Origin: an uncultured Ruminococcus sp.
Lineage (GTDB): Bacteria; Bacillota; Clostridia; Lachnospirales; Lachnospiraceae
Direction of reading: 5' to 3'
Assembly: GCA_900066355.1 (NCBI GenBank)
Contig: FMEL01000015.1
Coordinates: 1-64,000 of the forward strand
DNA length: 64,000 nt
The notes under the pieces were generated by a model. It saw nothing but the letters and a program-made list of their open reading frames with translations, made no database searches and was not told the DNA's origin. The number at the start of each line of letters is the position of its first letter. The stretch's first letter is position 1. The translations under genes were made by a program, and so were the position numbers. Positions 30,566 through 41,690 of this stretch are shown here, in pieces.

Positions 30566-33448
30566 TTATTTTACTGTGATCCTGATGTTGTATTTCTTGT
30601 TTCCGGACTTCACAGTAATGGTAGCTCTACCTTTTTTCTTCGCTTTGATCACACCGGATTTGCTGACAGTTACGATCTTCTTGTTGGAACTGGACCATGT
30701 AACCTTCTGCAAGCTTGTCACCGGTGTAAGTGCAGCTTTGAGTTTCAGACTCTGGCCACGTTTCAGCGTTGCTTTCTTTCCCTGATTCCTGCCGGTTGCT
30801 GCATTCGTAACCTTGATGGACTTCGTTGCAACTGCAGGCTTCTGAACTTTTACTTTGAAGCTTGCTTTCTTGCCGCTTGCAAGCTTTACCGTGATTGTTG
30901 CGCTCTTTCCTGCTTTGAGACCTTTAATCCTGCCATTCTTAACAGATACGACTTTCTTGTTGCTTGTCTTCCAGGAAACAACTCTGTCTCCCGCACCCAT
31001 TGTAACTTTTACGGTAAAGGACTGTTTCACTTTCAGCGGGATCTTTCCTTTTACATTGAGGGCGATCGTTGCCGGAAGTTTCGCTACGGATGCAGTCTCT
31101 GTCTCACCGCATACGCTGCAGCTGCGCTGCTGAACACCTTCTGCAAGAACTGTGGCATTCTTCGTCACCTTCCATCTGCTCCAGTCATGACCGGGAGCAC
31201 TCTCCAGTGTAGTACTTGTTTCACCATGAACTTTACATTTTCTTACAACTTTTCCGTCTGTAGTACAAGTCTCTGGAATCCGTTCACTTACTTCCCACTC
31301 GCAGGGAACATCCCCAACCTTGAGAATAACATCTTCTTTCAACGCTGCAACATAAATCTGATATGTATTACCAGCTTCCAGATATGCTTTCTCCGCACTG
31401 AGACATTTCTGTGTTTCGGAGTCTATAACATCTATATAAGCATTCGTTGCACTGAAAGAGTAATATCCAGACTTATCCGGGATGAATCTGCGAATTGTCT
31501 GGTTTCCCGGTGCAGTATCCAGTTTTTCTTCTGTACCAAACTCCATCTTCGGAACAGCATTCCAGTCAGCAGCCTCAAATTCTACATAAATCTGGCAATC
31601 GCCCATGCTTACCGGTACACGGCAGATTTCTTCATTTACCCATGTATAAGTGCCCTTCTGTTTAAAACTCATACCCTGCGAATCTGTCTGTCCGAAAGTA
31701 ATCGTTTCATTATCACCATCTGCATAAGATGCAGTGATTTCCATTCCTTTGAGGGAAACCCATGCTCTGTCACCAGGCAGTAACTCGGTCTGTTCAGGAC
31801 GTTTTGTCATCTCGATGGATTTCAGTGTTTTTACTTTTTTAAGATTCAATGAAACCGTCCTGCCGCTTTCACTGGAAACACCTACAATGTATTTTACACC
31901 CCTGGAAACTTTTACCTTTCCCCTTTCCATATTCCAATGATCGAAGCACGAATCAAGTTTTCCATTTTCATATTTATACCAGATTCTTCCAACTCCTTCT
32001 GAATCACCTGATGAATCTCCCACATTCCAGTCAAAATGATAATATCCGTCTTCTTCCGGACTAAAACTATACCATTTTTTCTGAAGTTCACCTGCTTCCA
32101 ATTCATTCTCACCCATCTCCAGTGATCTAAGGCTGTCATAATTCAGCTTATTAACTGTCAGATCTGTATGCACATTTACTGAATTGTCGGAATCCTGTGC
32201 CTCTGGCTGTAACATAAAATAGATTCTGTACGTTCCGGCAGGAAGTACATTCCCTATCTCGTTCCAGTCAACCGAAGTTTCTTTTTCTCCGTTAACCGCA
32301 CATGTTTCTGAATAAACTGCCTGCCCCTGCTTGTCATATACCGTATTTCCAAACTCTGCTCTGAGCGTATCTGTTGTGCCATCTTTATATGTCAGTGTAA
32401 GGAGACCCGGCATATCACTATACCGCCACAGATTATCAAGACCTTCTATCGCAGTCGTAGACTCTGCAGTATACTTAACAGACATAATCTCCGACTGTGT
32501 TTTGATTTTCATAATGGCATCTTCATTTGCATCACTGTTAAGACTGCCTCCATAAAAACCTATATAAGCAGTCTGCTGCGCTTCCTGATACCAGTTATTG
32601 CCATCATAAACAGAATAACTGTTTTTACCATCGTCTACATACACTCTATAGTTTGAATCACAGGTATCCATATAATAGTTTCCTGCTGTCGGAGCTTCAA
32701 AACTATAATAAGCAACACCCTGAAGAGGGCTCTCTGCTTCTGTATCCTCATTCAGATTTACAGGACCTTTATACAACGGAGAGTCACTCATCTGCTTTAT
32801 ACTGACTGTATATGGCTCACTTACAATATCTCCGCAGGTAAATTTCATTGTGTAAGTTCCCGCCGCCAGTCTGCTTCCAAGACCATATGTATTCCCATCG
32901 GCATCCTCTAATGTAACTGTGATCTCCGTACCATCTGTTGTATAACTATCCCCTAAACTAACCTCTTCATAGTTAAACTGGCATGTTCTTACGGCATCTC
33001 TTCCGCCTGTATATGTAACCTCCAGATCAGCAGATGTATAAAATGGGATTCCCGCAACACCATCCAAAAGAACATTCGTTGCCGATACAGACTTTACTTC
33101 ATCATCCGGTACAGCAATCTCATCCCCCGCACTGAATACATCTTCCGGTGAAGATTCTTTCTGAATATCGATCCCGGTATCTTCACCCCCAGTATCCGCG
33201 GATTCCTGTGGTTCATCGGTAATTTCTATGCTTTCATCTTCGGATGAATTCTCTGAAAGCACCCCACCGTCTTCGGTTTCAGCGTCTGTTTCCACTGTAG
33301 CTTCGGATGGTTCGTCCGTAAGCTCAACGCCTTGTTCCTGCACGTCTTCAGAAGTAAAATCTGCTGCATTGACTATCATCGCAGTGCTGTCAATACTTGT
33401 TACAGACATAGCTACTGCCAGCAGCAATGCCAGTTTTTTCTTCTTCAT
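30566..33448 (-). CDS. Secreted multi-domain Ig-like (BIG2) surface protein, phase-stable paralogue
   Basis: 960 residues. Signal peptide (MKKKKLALLLAVAM to VNAAD), an acidic Ser/Glu/Asp stretch (about 30-110), several pre-peptidase-like or Ig-like beta modules (AYYSFEAPTAGNYYMDT, YYSFSATN), a Cys-containing GHDWSRWKVTKNATVLAEGV segment with CSVCG, and two C-terminal BIG2 repeats ending in ITVK. No LPXTG, so wall association would be non-covalent. It shares promoter, leader, acidic region and C-terminus with the gene at 33655-39307, but here the Gly codons read GGT GGG GTG, breaking the G run, so the frame is stable. Likely adhesin or matrix protein; ligand unknown. Confidence 0.85.
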   Translation of the reverse strand: MKKKKLALLLAVAMSVTSIDSTAMIVNAADFTSEDVQEQGVELTDEPSEATVETDAETEDGGVLSENSSEDESIEITDEPQESADTGGEDTGIDIQKESSPEDVFSAGDEIAVPDDEVKSVSATNVLLDGVAGIPFYTSADLEVTYTGGRDAVRTCQFNYEEVSLGDSYTTDGTEITVTLEDADGNTYGLGSRLAAGTYTMKFTCGDIVSEPYTVSIKQMSDSPLYKGPVNLNEDTEAESPLQGVAYYSFEAPTAGNYYMDTCDSNYRVYVDDGKNSYSVYDGNNWYQEAQQTAYIGFYGGSLNSDANEDAIMKIKTQSEIMSVKYTAESTTAIEGLDNLWRYSDMPGLLTLTYKDGTTDTLRAEFGNTVYDKQGQAVYSETCAVNGEKETSVDWNEIGNVLPAGTYRIYFMLQPEAQDSDNSVNVHTDLTVNKLNYDSLRSLEMGENELEAGELQKKWYSFSPEEDGYYHFDWNVGDSSGDSEGVGRIWYKYENGKLDSCFDHWNMERGKVKVSRGVKYIVGVSSESGRTVSLNLKKVKTLKSIEMTKRPEQTELLPGDRAWVSLKGMEITASYADGDNETITFGQTDSQGMSFKQKGTYTWVNEEICRVPVSMGDCQIYVEFEAADWNAVPKMEFGTEEKLDTAPGNQTIRRFIPDKSGYYSFSATNAYIDVIDSETQKCLSAEKAYLEAGNTYQIYVAALKEDVILKVGDVPCEWEVSERIPETCTTDGKVVRKCKVHGETSTTLESAPGHDWSRWKVTKNATVLAEGVQQRSCSVCGETETASVAKLPATIALNVKGKIPLKVKQSFTVKVTMGAGDRVVSWKTSNKKVVSVKNGRIKGLKAGKSATITVKLASGKKASFKVKVQKPAVATKSIKVTNAATGRNQGKKATLKRGQSLKLKAALTPVTSLQKVTWSSSNKKIVTVSKSGVIKAKKKGRATITVKSGNKKYNIRITVK

Positions 33449-33483
33449 GCATGTGCCCTCCTTATAGAAATTTTTATGTCGTA

Positions 33484-33512
33484 ATTATATAATTTCACCC
33501 CGTCACTGTCTA
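33484..33512 (-). promoter_or_regulatory. SigA promoter of the first Ig-like surface gene
   Basis: On the minus strand TAGACA (33507-33512), 17 bp, TATAAT (33484-33489), about 35 bp ahead of the start. Confidence 0.7.
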
Positions 33513-33600
33513 TGATTTTCCGCACTTTTTTCACATTCTTTCGACAAAATCAAAAAATGCTGCATTATTCCCAGATTTTTTATGTTCATAAACTTCAAGC

Positions 33601-33638
33601 TAAAGAAAGCCCCCACAGCTTCCGCCATGAGGGTTTCC
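33601..33638 (-). terminator. Terminator of the phase-variable surface gene
   Basis: Same inverted repeat as at 30512-30549, with the minus-strand T run TTTCTTTAG. It lies just after the stop codon at 33655. Confidence 0.7.
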
Positions 33639-33654
33639 TTTCATGAAAACTGAT

Positions 33655-36600
33655 TTATTTTACTGTGATCTTAATGTTGTATTTCTTGTTTCCGGACTTC
33701 ACAGTAATGGTTGCTTTACCTTTTTTCTTCGCTTTGATCACACCGGATTTGCTGACAGTTACGATCTTCTTGTTGGAAGTAGACCATGTAACCTTCTGTA
33801 AGCTTGTTATCGGTGTAAGTGCTGCTTTGAGTTTCAGACTCTGGCCACGTTTCAGCGTTGCTTTCTTGCCCTGATTCTTGCCGGTTGCTGTGTTTGTAAC
33901 CTTGATGGACTTCGTTGCAACTGCAGGCTTCTGAACTTTTACCTTAAAGCTTGCTTTCTTACCGCTCGCAAGCTGAACGGTGATTGTTGCGCTCTTTCCT
34001 GCTTTGAGACCTTTGATCTTGCCATTCTTAACAGATACGACTTTCTTGTTGCTTGTCTTCCAGGAAACAATTCGGTCTCCCGCACCCATTGTAACTTTTA
34101 CGGTAAAGGACTGTTTTACTTTCAGCGGAATCGTTCCTTTGACATTGAGAGCGATTGTTGCCGGAAGTTTCGCTATGGATGCTGTCTCTGTCTTACCGCA
34201 TACGCTGCAGCTGCGCTGCTGAACACCTTCTGCAAGAACTGTGGCATTCTTCGTTACTTTCCATGCAGAGAAGCTGTGTGCCTTAGTTGCTTTGATGGAA
34301 CGCTTTTCGACTGTTTTGCAGACGCCGCAAACGTGCTGCTGCTCACCATCAGCACAGGACGGCTTTTTGATTGTTGTCCATGCGCCCCATTCATGTCCGC
34401 GTGCACTGTCGATCATTGTAATTGTATCACCATGAGTTTTGCATTTCTTCACAACTTTTCCATCTTTTGTACAGGTTGCTTCAACTTCTTCAAGTACTTC
34501 CCACTGGCAGGCACCTGTAAGAACTTTTATGGTTGCAGTTTCCTTCGGATTTGTTACATAGATATAAACCCAGTAAGGTACATCCTTTTCCAGATAAGCG
34601 CGATCCTCAGTCAGACCTTCCTTCGCACTGGAGTCATAAAGCTGTATCCAGCAATTCTTGCCACTGAATGAATAATATCCAGATTCAGAAGGTACAAATC
34701 TACGAAATGCCATACCGTTGGCTGTTGCCACTACACTTTCTTCTTTTTCAGGTGTCAGTGCCGGAACATCATCCCAGCTTGCGGCCTCAAGATCAAAGGA
34801 TGCCTTATAGCCACCCATCTCAACCATTACTCTGCACTTCTCATCATTTATCCACTCCATAGAATAAAGCTCGCAAGTCATTCCCTGTGAATCAGTTTTT
34901 CCATATACAATTTTTTCCACAGAGCCATCCGTATAAGTTGCATTAATTGTCATTCCATCAAGAGAAAAACGAAGAAAATCAGAATTTCCCGGAAGTACTG
35001 ATGTCTGATCAGGTTTCTTTTCCACTTCAATGGATTTCAGAGTTTTTATTTTTTTAATCTGAAGAGTAGATGTACTTGCATCTTCATCATAATGCCAGTT
35101 AACCTGTACTACATAGGTTTGACCTTTTTGCAGATAGCAGCTTACTTTTCCGGCCCCTAAATATGTCTTGCTCATCTCGTTTTGCTCTAACTGCCATCGA
35201 TTTTCGCTGCCGTTATAAGCACCGTCTATTGTATATATATTAACATCTAATGAATGGGTTCCGATCATCTTACTGTCAAACCGGTAGGTTCCTGTTTCTG
35301 ATGGAGTAAATCTGTAATATTTCCTGTCTGTTTCATCTTTAAATGGCATCACCTCTTTATCAACTGCAAGCTCGTCAAAGGAATCCAGTGCCGGAATATT
35401 AATCGACTGCTGGCCGATCTCCTCCCAGTCACTCTCTCCTGTTCCAAGATACATGAAAGATATCTGATACTTAATTGCCTTTGAAGCATAACTGGTGGAT
35501 TCGTCTTCCTTATGAGTCGTATTCCACTGATTTCCATACTCATCTGTGCCCCATAACCCTTCATAGATCTTGGATAATCCATCCTGATAGGTTATCTTTG
35601 TATTATAGAAGTCGTACAGATCATCAAACAGCGTACAGTCAGATGCCTGATATTCATCCTTCAAAACCAGTTCGATATTTTTGATTGTTTTTATTTCAAC
35701 CTTCTGGAAAGATACTTTGAAGCTTCCTCTTATGCAATCCTCCGTATCCTCTTCCCGAAGTTCAAATGTATAGGTATATTTCTTTCCATTTTCAAGCTTC
35801 CAGGTTAATTCATCAGATGAAGTTGTTGTTATATTATCTCCATTATCATCACGGTATAAAGAAGTTGAAACATCGGCTTCATAATCACTGATATCTCTGA
35901 TATCACTAATATCTACTCGATAATATCCATCTGCCGGAGGTGTAAATGTTGCAGATACAACATCTCCCTCATTTGCAACTGTTATCTCTTTTTCGGACAT
36001 TCCATCTGTAAGCTCAAAATCCTTTGTCGTTTCTCCTGTCGGTTTGTCACCCGGATCTGGATCCGGAATCTCTTCAATTTTTTTGGACACTGTAATTGCG
36101 GTGTCAAAGTATGGCTGAAGCTTGATCACGCAGCTTTGTCCTGCTGCAAGATTCAATTCTTTATAAAGATTATATTCATACCAACACGCCTCTTCGGCAT
36201 CATAAATATATGCTGTTCCTTCTATTCCCGCTTCGCCGGACAGCACATATGTTCCCGCCTTATCTGCTGTAAAGGTGTACAGTGCCTGATTCGTTGCTTT
36301 TACATTTGTTTCTTTATCCTTTTCTAATGGAGTAAACTCTGACATTTTGTCATTCAGTGAATTGACCGTAATGGTTATTTCTTTTCCTGTCAGATTTCCC
36401 TTTATATCACTCTCATTATCATCTGAATCTGTGTCTACGAGACATGGACGAATATTCCATGTACCCGGGTTCAGACTACTATAAAAGTAAAATCTGCTAT
36501 ATTCAACTTCACCAGCCAGACATCCTTCATATTCTATTTCATATCCATCGAATTTCTCGTTGTTTGAAACTTTTTTTGTAGTACCGTCACTGAAGGTTAC

Positions 36601-39307
36601 TGTTGTTTCCAGTTTTACATCGCTGAAATCATCAATTTCTTCTATGTATTCTCTGTTCTCCAGCAGCTTTGTCTCAATCTTTACAGGCTTTGCAAGAAGC
36701 TTTGGTGTGACCTGCAGCTCCTGATAACGATCCTCTGCTGAAATTCCAAAATAATATGTAGTTTCGGCATTCAACGTTGCATATACAGAATACAGATTAT
36801 CATAATAATTGCTCCAGCTATTTATCTGCGTATATGTACCGTCTTCATTTTTCGTTGCTAATTTTACGCTTCTTACTCCTGCGTTAAAATTCAGTTCATA
36901 CTTGCCTGATTTCTCCGGTGTAAAGGAAACAATCATCCGAGAACCGCTATTTTTCACAATACCGGCATTGTCTGCTTTGAGGTCCACTGTAATTTCCGGT
37001 TCTACGACAGCAACCGGAATAGAAGCTACTTGGATTCTGTTATACAAAATCTTATAAAAATATTCTCCGGCCGGGAGATTTAATGTATCAACAGTATTAT
37101 CGTCCGAATTTACAAGCATATATGACAGATCATTATCATAATCCTCATATCCCATGGAAACAGCCTTTGTTGTATCATTGTCAAAGACAACAGTTCCCTT
37201 GAATTTATCCAGACTGACATTATCAAATCCTGCTGTAAATGTCATCGGATTCGGTGAATAAACAAGATTCTTCATCTCAACAGCTACTGCTTCTTTGGTG
37301 ATATTCAACGTAACAGGATTGTCCTCTGCAGACTTGATTCCTATAACATACTGTGTATCATTTTTCAGTTCAGAATTGCCATCCTCGATATCCCAATACA
37401 TGTCGTATGGTACAGGTTTTCCATTCTCTATACGATACCATTTTCTGTCAAAGCCATCTGAATTTCCGTTTTCCTTTGCAAACTTCCACTGAAAATGATA
37501 ATGTCCGTCTTTCCATGGTGTAAAGCGGTACCATTTATAACGTGATTCACTGACATCGATTGCATTGGAATCTTTTTTCAGTTCAGGTAAACTCATGAAG
37601 TCCAGAGCCTTCACAGTAAAGGTAGTTTCTGCTGTTATACCAGTTTCTGAACCATTGTTGTTATATAATGTAAATCTTACTTTATAGTTGCCAGCCGGAA
37701 ATGGTCTGGCTTCATAATTCTCCTCATCATACCGTTCAAATTTAGTTTCTGACTTATCCGCATTAATCGTGTATACCTCATTGTGTATATTGTATCCGGA
37801 TGCAAGCCATAAAATGCTATCCCAGGTTGGTACGATCTCTTCTGTTCCGCCTTCCTTATCTGTCAATATCAATCTGCCGGGCATATTTTCCCACGCAGTC
37901 GGATTCTCCAGGCCGTCTATCGCACTGTCTGAATCTGCTACATAAACCATGGATTCCATGTCAACTATCGGTTTTACTGTAACACTTACAGTTTCTTTAT
38001 CACTGTCGGAATAGTTGCCGCCATAGAAGCACAGATAAAACCTGTCGTCCTTTTTCGAGCCAATCCAGGTCTGTCCTGCATCATAAACAGTTCCGTCACT
38101 ATTTACTCTATAGACAGAAAAACTTGATTTACAATTTGTCATGTAATAATCACCATCTGCCGGTGCTGTAAAGCTATAGTAAGCCATGCCCTTGATTGGT
38201 GTACTTACCTCTGTCGTTTTATTCAGAGACAGACTTCCTTTATACAGAGGTGAGTTCGCGATATCTTCAATATCCCTGATTGTCACTGTATACGGAGCAC
38301 TTTCTACTGATGCTTCCTCTTCCCCAGCATTCTTATACACAAATTTCATTGTATAAATGCCCGCATCAAGCGTTTTTCCCAGAGAATATTCCTGACCATC
38401 TTTTGTCAGAGAAACGCTTATTGAGCCTATATACCCGGAATCATCATATACTCTCACTTGACTATCATTATAGGATAATTGTGTTGAAATAACCGTATCA
38501 TCTGCAGATTTAACTGTCAGATCTGCATACGTATAAAAAGCAGTCCCTGCAATACCCTCCGTCAAAACATTCGTGGCTTCTACACTTAATACCTTCTTTT
38601 GCACTATCTGCACATTAAATGTGCCTGTAACGTATTCACTATACATTTTTGTACGATAATAATAGGTTTTGCCTGCTTCTAAATTCTGTTTCAGACTGAA
38701 ATTAACATCCTTGTTACCGTCATCGTTCTCAGCTATTCTGGTTCCTGCTGGATTAGTACCGTAAAATTCTACATACGTATCAAACCTTCCGGTAGAATAA
38801 ATTTCATATCTTCCTGATTCTGCAGGGGTGAATTTAAACCAGACTGTTTTTCCTGCTTCATCAATATTGGCTTCATATTCTGTAGCCGGAGTCAGAGTCA
38901 CTGCTGTAGCCGGACTTTCTCCGTCTTCTGTAGCAGGTTCTTCCCCTCCTTCATCATTCAGTACAGCGATCTCATCCTCCGCACTGAATACATCTTCCGG
39001 CGAAGTTTCTTCCTCTTCCTGAATATCGATCTCAGCGTCTTCGCCCTCGGTATCCGCGGATTCCTGTGGTTCATCGGTGATTTCTATGCTTTCATCTTCG
39101 GATGAATTATCTGAAATCACCCCCCCCGTCTTCGGTTTCAGCGTCTGTTTCTACTGCAGCTTCGGATGGTTCGTCCGTAAGCTCTACGCTTTGTTCCTGC
39201 ACTTCTTCAGAAGTAAAATCTGCTGCATTGACCATCATCGCCGTGCTGTCAATACTTGTTACAGTCATAGCTACTGCCAGCAGCAATGCCAGTTTTTTCT
39301 TCTTCAT
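33655..39307 (-). CDS. Giant secreted Ig-like surface protein, frameshifted at a G8 tract (phase OFF)
   Basis: The ATG at 39307 starts a signal peptide almost identical to that of the paralogue at 30566, but translation stops after 66 residues (DGGGDFR). The remaining 1821 codons (from 39120 down) are open in the +1 frame and begin DNSSEDESIEITDEP, exactly where the paralogue continues. Removing one G from the run at 39120-39127 restores DGGVISDNSS, matching DGGVLSENSS. The full product would be about 1882 residues: acidic segment, many beta-sandwich/pre-peptidase-like modules (FTPxxxGxYxF), two GHxWxxW Cys-pair modules and two BIG2 repeats, no LPXTG. As sequenced it is OFF. A base-calling error in the tract is the main alternative. 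Confidence 0.88.
39120..39127. repeat. Homopolymeric C8 (G8 on the coding strand) tract causing the frameshift
   Basis: Eight C residues on the plus strand, codon 61 onward of the signal-peptide frame. Seven residues put the gene in frame; eight truncate it. The paralogue has an interrupted tract at the equivalent place, consistent with loss of slippage there. Confidence 0.9.
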
Positions 39308-39339
39308 GCATGTGCCCTCCTTATAAAATTTATGCTCTA

Positions 39340-39369
39340 ATTATATCTCTCCTGTCTTGTCATTGTCCA
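39340..39369 (-). promoter_or_regulatory. SigA promoter of the phase-variable surface gene
   Basis: On the minus strand TGGACA (39364-39369), 18 bp, TATAAT (39340-39345). The 39308-39621 gap otherwise holds only the radical SAM terminator. Confidence 0.65.
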
Positions 39370-39543
39370 TATTTTTTCACATTTTCTTCACACTTTTTTG
39401 TGCATGTTGTTACTGTCTGCATAACACTGTTACACAATTTTTTCCATAAATACTGGTTCTGGCTCTTCCGGCATCGGAAATGCCCCTCACACCATTTTCC
39501 GTTGCTTTTCTCTCTGGTTCCAGAATATTTCAGACTATAACGC

Positions 39544-39599
39544 AAAAAAGCTCCACCCGGCGGTATTCAAAATTTCCAGATACCAGTCACGGATGGAGC
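39544..39599 (-). terminator. Intrinsic terminator of the radical SAM gene
   Basis: On the minus strand GCTCCATCCG pairs with CGGGTGGAGC (39550-39559), followed by six T residues (39544-39549). Confidence 0.85.
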
Positions 39600-39621
39600 C
39601 TTATGATTTCTTTATAAAATT

Positions 39622-41013
39622 TTATTTAGTGGCTGCTTTTGCTGCTTTTTCAGCCTTTTCTTCTGCCCAGAGTTTCTCAGCTACCGGCGCCCATTCTTCT
39701 GCATAATGTAGACATTTGCCGCAAAGATGCTCTGCTGTCTCATTAGACTGAAGGTCTGTGGAGTGTGCACCGGATTCTTTTACGATGCGCTGCAGAATCT
39801 CCGGATTTTCCAGCATCGGGCACGGACGAAGCATATTGTCATTGAACGGCTGGTTGTCATGATAAGCCATGAACAGCGGCTGTTTCAGGATCTCAAGGAT
39901 CGTGTTTTCGTGGATGTTTCCATTAGAATAGTGGATAAATACGCATGGTTCTGCATCACCGTTTGCATTGATATGGAAGTAGTTTCTTCCACCGGCGATA
40001 CATCCGCCTACGAACTCACCGTCATTCTGGAAGTCCATAGTGAAGATTCCAGGACCATGTTCCATGTTACGGATCTCTCTTACACGGTTCTTTACATAAA
40101 TTCTCTGTTCCGGATTCAGGAGCAGATCAACGGATGCTGCATTTCCAACAGGCATGTAGTGGAAGTACAGTGCGTAACGGCATCCTTTTTCTACGAGCAT
40201 CTGAATGAAGTCTTCGCTTGTAACGCTCTTGTAGTTGGCGCTTGTGTAGCAGATAGATGTACCGAATACAAGACCATGCTCTTTCAGGAGATCCATAGCA
40301 TGCATAACTTTGTTGTATACACCTTCGCCACGACGCATATCATTGACATCCGGCTCACCCTCAACACTTAATGCAAGGAAGAGATTGCCGACTTCCTGCA
40401 TCTGTTTGCAGAGTGCTTCATCAACAAGTGTACCATTTGTGTAAGCAAAGAATACACAGTCGTTATGTTTTCTGCAGAGTTCGATGATATCTTTCTTTCT
40501 TACCATCGGTTCTCCACCGGTCATCATATAGAAATAGATACCGAGCTCTTTACCCTGTGTGACGATGGAATCCATATCATCAAAGGAAAGATTCAGCTTG
40601 TTTCCGTATTCTGCTGCCCAACATCCTGTACAATGCAGGTTACATGCACTGGTAGGATCCATCAGAATGATCCACGGGATGTTGCATTTATGTATTTCTC
40701 TCATCTCGTGAATAGTCTTTGTTCCATTATAAAAAGCTTCAAATCCAAGGTTCATCAATGTTGTCTTCAGAACATTCGGATGAAGATCCTGTACCATAGA
40801 TGTGATATAACGGTTCAATGTATATTCCGGATTACAGGCAACTTTTCTCAGGTAATCCCAGTTCACGCCCTTTCCGAAATCTTTTAAATACTTCTCAGCA
40901 GTATCGATCAGTCTTTCATAGGCTGCCTCAGGATTCTTGTGCACCTGATCAACCGCATAGTCAGCTACTCCTGCAAAAACTTTCTTTGCTGCTGCATGTT
41001 TAAGTTTGTTCAT
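39622..41013 (-). CDS. Radical SAM protein with SPASM-like C-terminal Cys cluster
   Basis: 463 residues from the ATG at 41013 (GGAGG box). An N-terminal helical region (1-105) precedes the radical SAM barrel with the cluster motif CNLHCTGCW (CxxxCxxC) and the SAM-binding MMTGGEPMV. Later Cys (GGCIAGGRNYFHINANG, EPCVFIH, RPCPM, HLCGKC) can hold an auxiliary Fe-S cluster as in SPASM/twitch enzymes. The C-terminus is Ala/Lys/Glu-rich. Such proteins modify peptides or lipids; no precursor peptide gene adjoins it, so the substrate is unknown. HpnH-like hopanoid enzymes have a partly similar layout. Confidence 0.85.
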   Translation of the reverse strand: MNKLKHAAAKKVFAGVADYAVDQVHKNPEAAYERLIDTAEKYLKDFGKGVNWDYLRKVACNPEYTLNRYITSMVQDLHPNVLKTTLMNLGFEAFYNGTKTIHEMREIHKCNIPWIILMDPTSACNLHCTGCWAAEYGNKLNLSFDDMDSIVTQGKELGIYFYMMTGGEPMVRKKDIIELCRKHNDCVFFAYTNGTLVDEALCKQMQEVGNLFLALSVEGEPDVNDMRRGEGVYNKVMHAMDLLKEHGLVFGTSICYTSANYKSVTSEDFIQMLVEKGCRYALYFHYMPVGNAASVDLLLNPEQRIYVKNRVREIRNMEHGPGIFTMDFQNDGEFVGGCIAGGRNYFHINANGDAEPCVFIHYSNGNIHENTILEILKQPLFMAYHDNQPFNDNMLRPCPMLENPEILQRIVKESGAHSTDLQSNETAEHLCGKCLHYAEEWAPVAEKLWAEEKAEKAAKAATK

Positions 41014-41092
41014 TGGTATTTCCTCCATCTCTGGCAATCATTATTTTTATTGTCTCCATTATATTCAGATTCTGTTTCTGTTTTCAATGGAC

Positions 41093-41126
41093 AAAAAAGG
41101 GTCAGTGGTAAATTTCCCCACTGACC
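41093..41126 (-). terminator. Intrinsic terminator of the hisA-nitroreductase unit
   Basis: GGTCAGTGG pairs with CCACTGACC (41100-41108, 41118-41126); on the minus strand the stem is followed by CTTTTTTG. Confidence 0.88.
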
Positions 41127-41149
41127 TCTTCTGTAGAATGAATTTTCTT

Positions 41150-41671
41150 TTATTTTACATAATAGACATAAGAATCTTTTCGCGGTGCTGCTTTCGGAGC
41201 CGGTCCGTCTGCAAATCCAAGTACACAGTGGCCGATTCCCTCATAATCCCCCTCAATTCCGAGTGATTTCAGGATTTCTTTGCCTTCTTCACTCTCAAAC
41301 TCTTCTTTTGCTCTGTGGATCCAACAGCTTCCGATTCCCTGTGCTTCCGCCTCCAGCATCAGATTCCCCATAACAAGACTTCCGTCATAAAGATATGTAG
41401 GTCTGCTCTTGTCCGCAAGTACGATCAGTACGACCGGCGCACCATAAAAAGGATCCGTATTTGTACCCATAATCTTTGCGTTCATCGCGGAAAGTTTATC
41501 GCGGAGCTCCTTATTCGTCACCGCAACGATGATCGGGGACTGTTTTCCCATTCCGGTTGCTGCATAAGTTCCTGCTTCGATGATTTTTTCCAGTTTATCC
41601 TGCGGAACCATGTCACTCTTGTATTTACGGATACTTCTTCTGCTTTTGATTGTTTCCAGTACGTCACTCAT
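41150..41671 (-). CDS. Nitroreductase-family flavoprotein
   Basis: 173 residues. FMN-dependent nitroreductase fold with SRRSIRKYKSDMV (phosphate-binding), AATGMGKQSPIIV, YDGSLVMGNLMLEAEAQGIGSCWIH (dimer/flavin loop) and a C-terminal IGHCVLGFADGPAP. Likely reduces quinones, nitro compounds or flavins with NAD(P)H. It has a strong AGGAGG box and lies 19 bp after hisA, so the two are probably co-transcribed, though no metabolic link is obvious. Confidence 0.88.
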   Translation of the reverse strand: MSDVLETIKSRRSIRKYKSDMVPQDKLEKIIEAGTYAATGMGKQSPIIVAVTNKELRDKLSAMNAKIMGTNTDPFYGAPVVLIVLADKSRPTYLYDGSLVMGNLMLEAEAQGIGSCWIHRAKEEFESEEGKEILKSLGIEGDYEGIGHCVLGFADGPAPKAAPRKDSYVYYVK

Positions 41672-41690
41672 GATAAATACCTCCTGATTT

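Noticed and set aside
30554..31783. 409-codon plus-strand frame
   Set aside because: Antisense to the conserved C-terminal repeats of the Ig-like surface protein; composition is that of a shadow.
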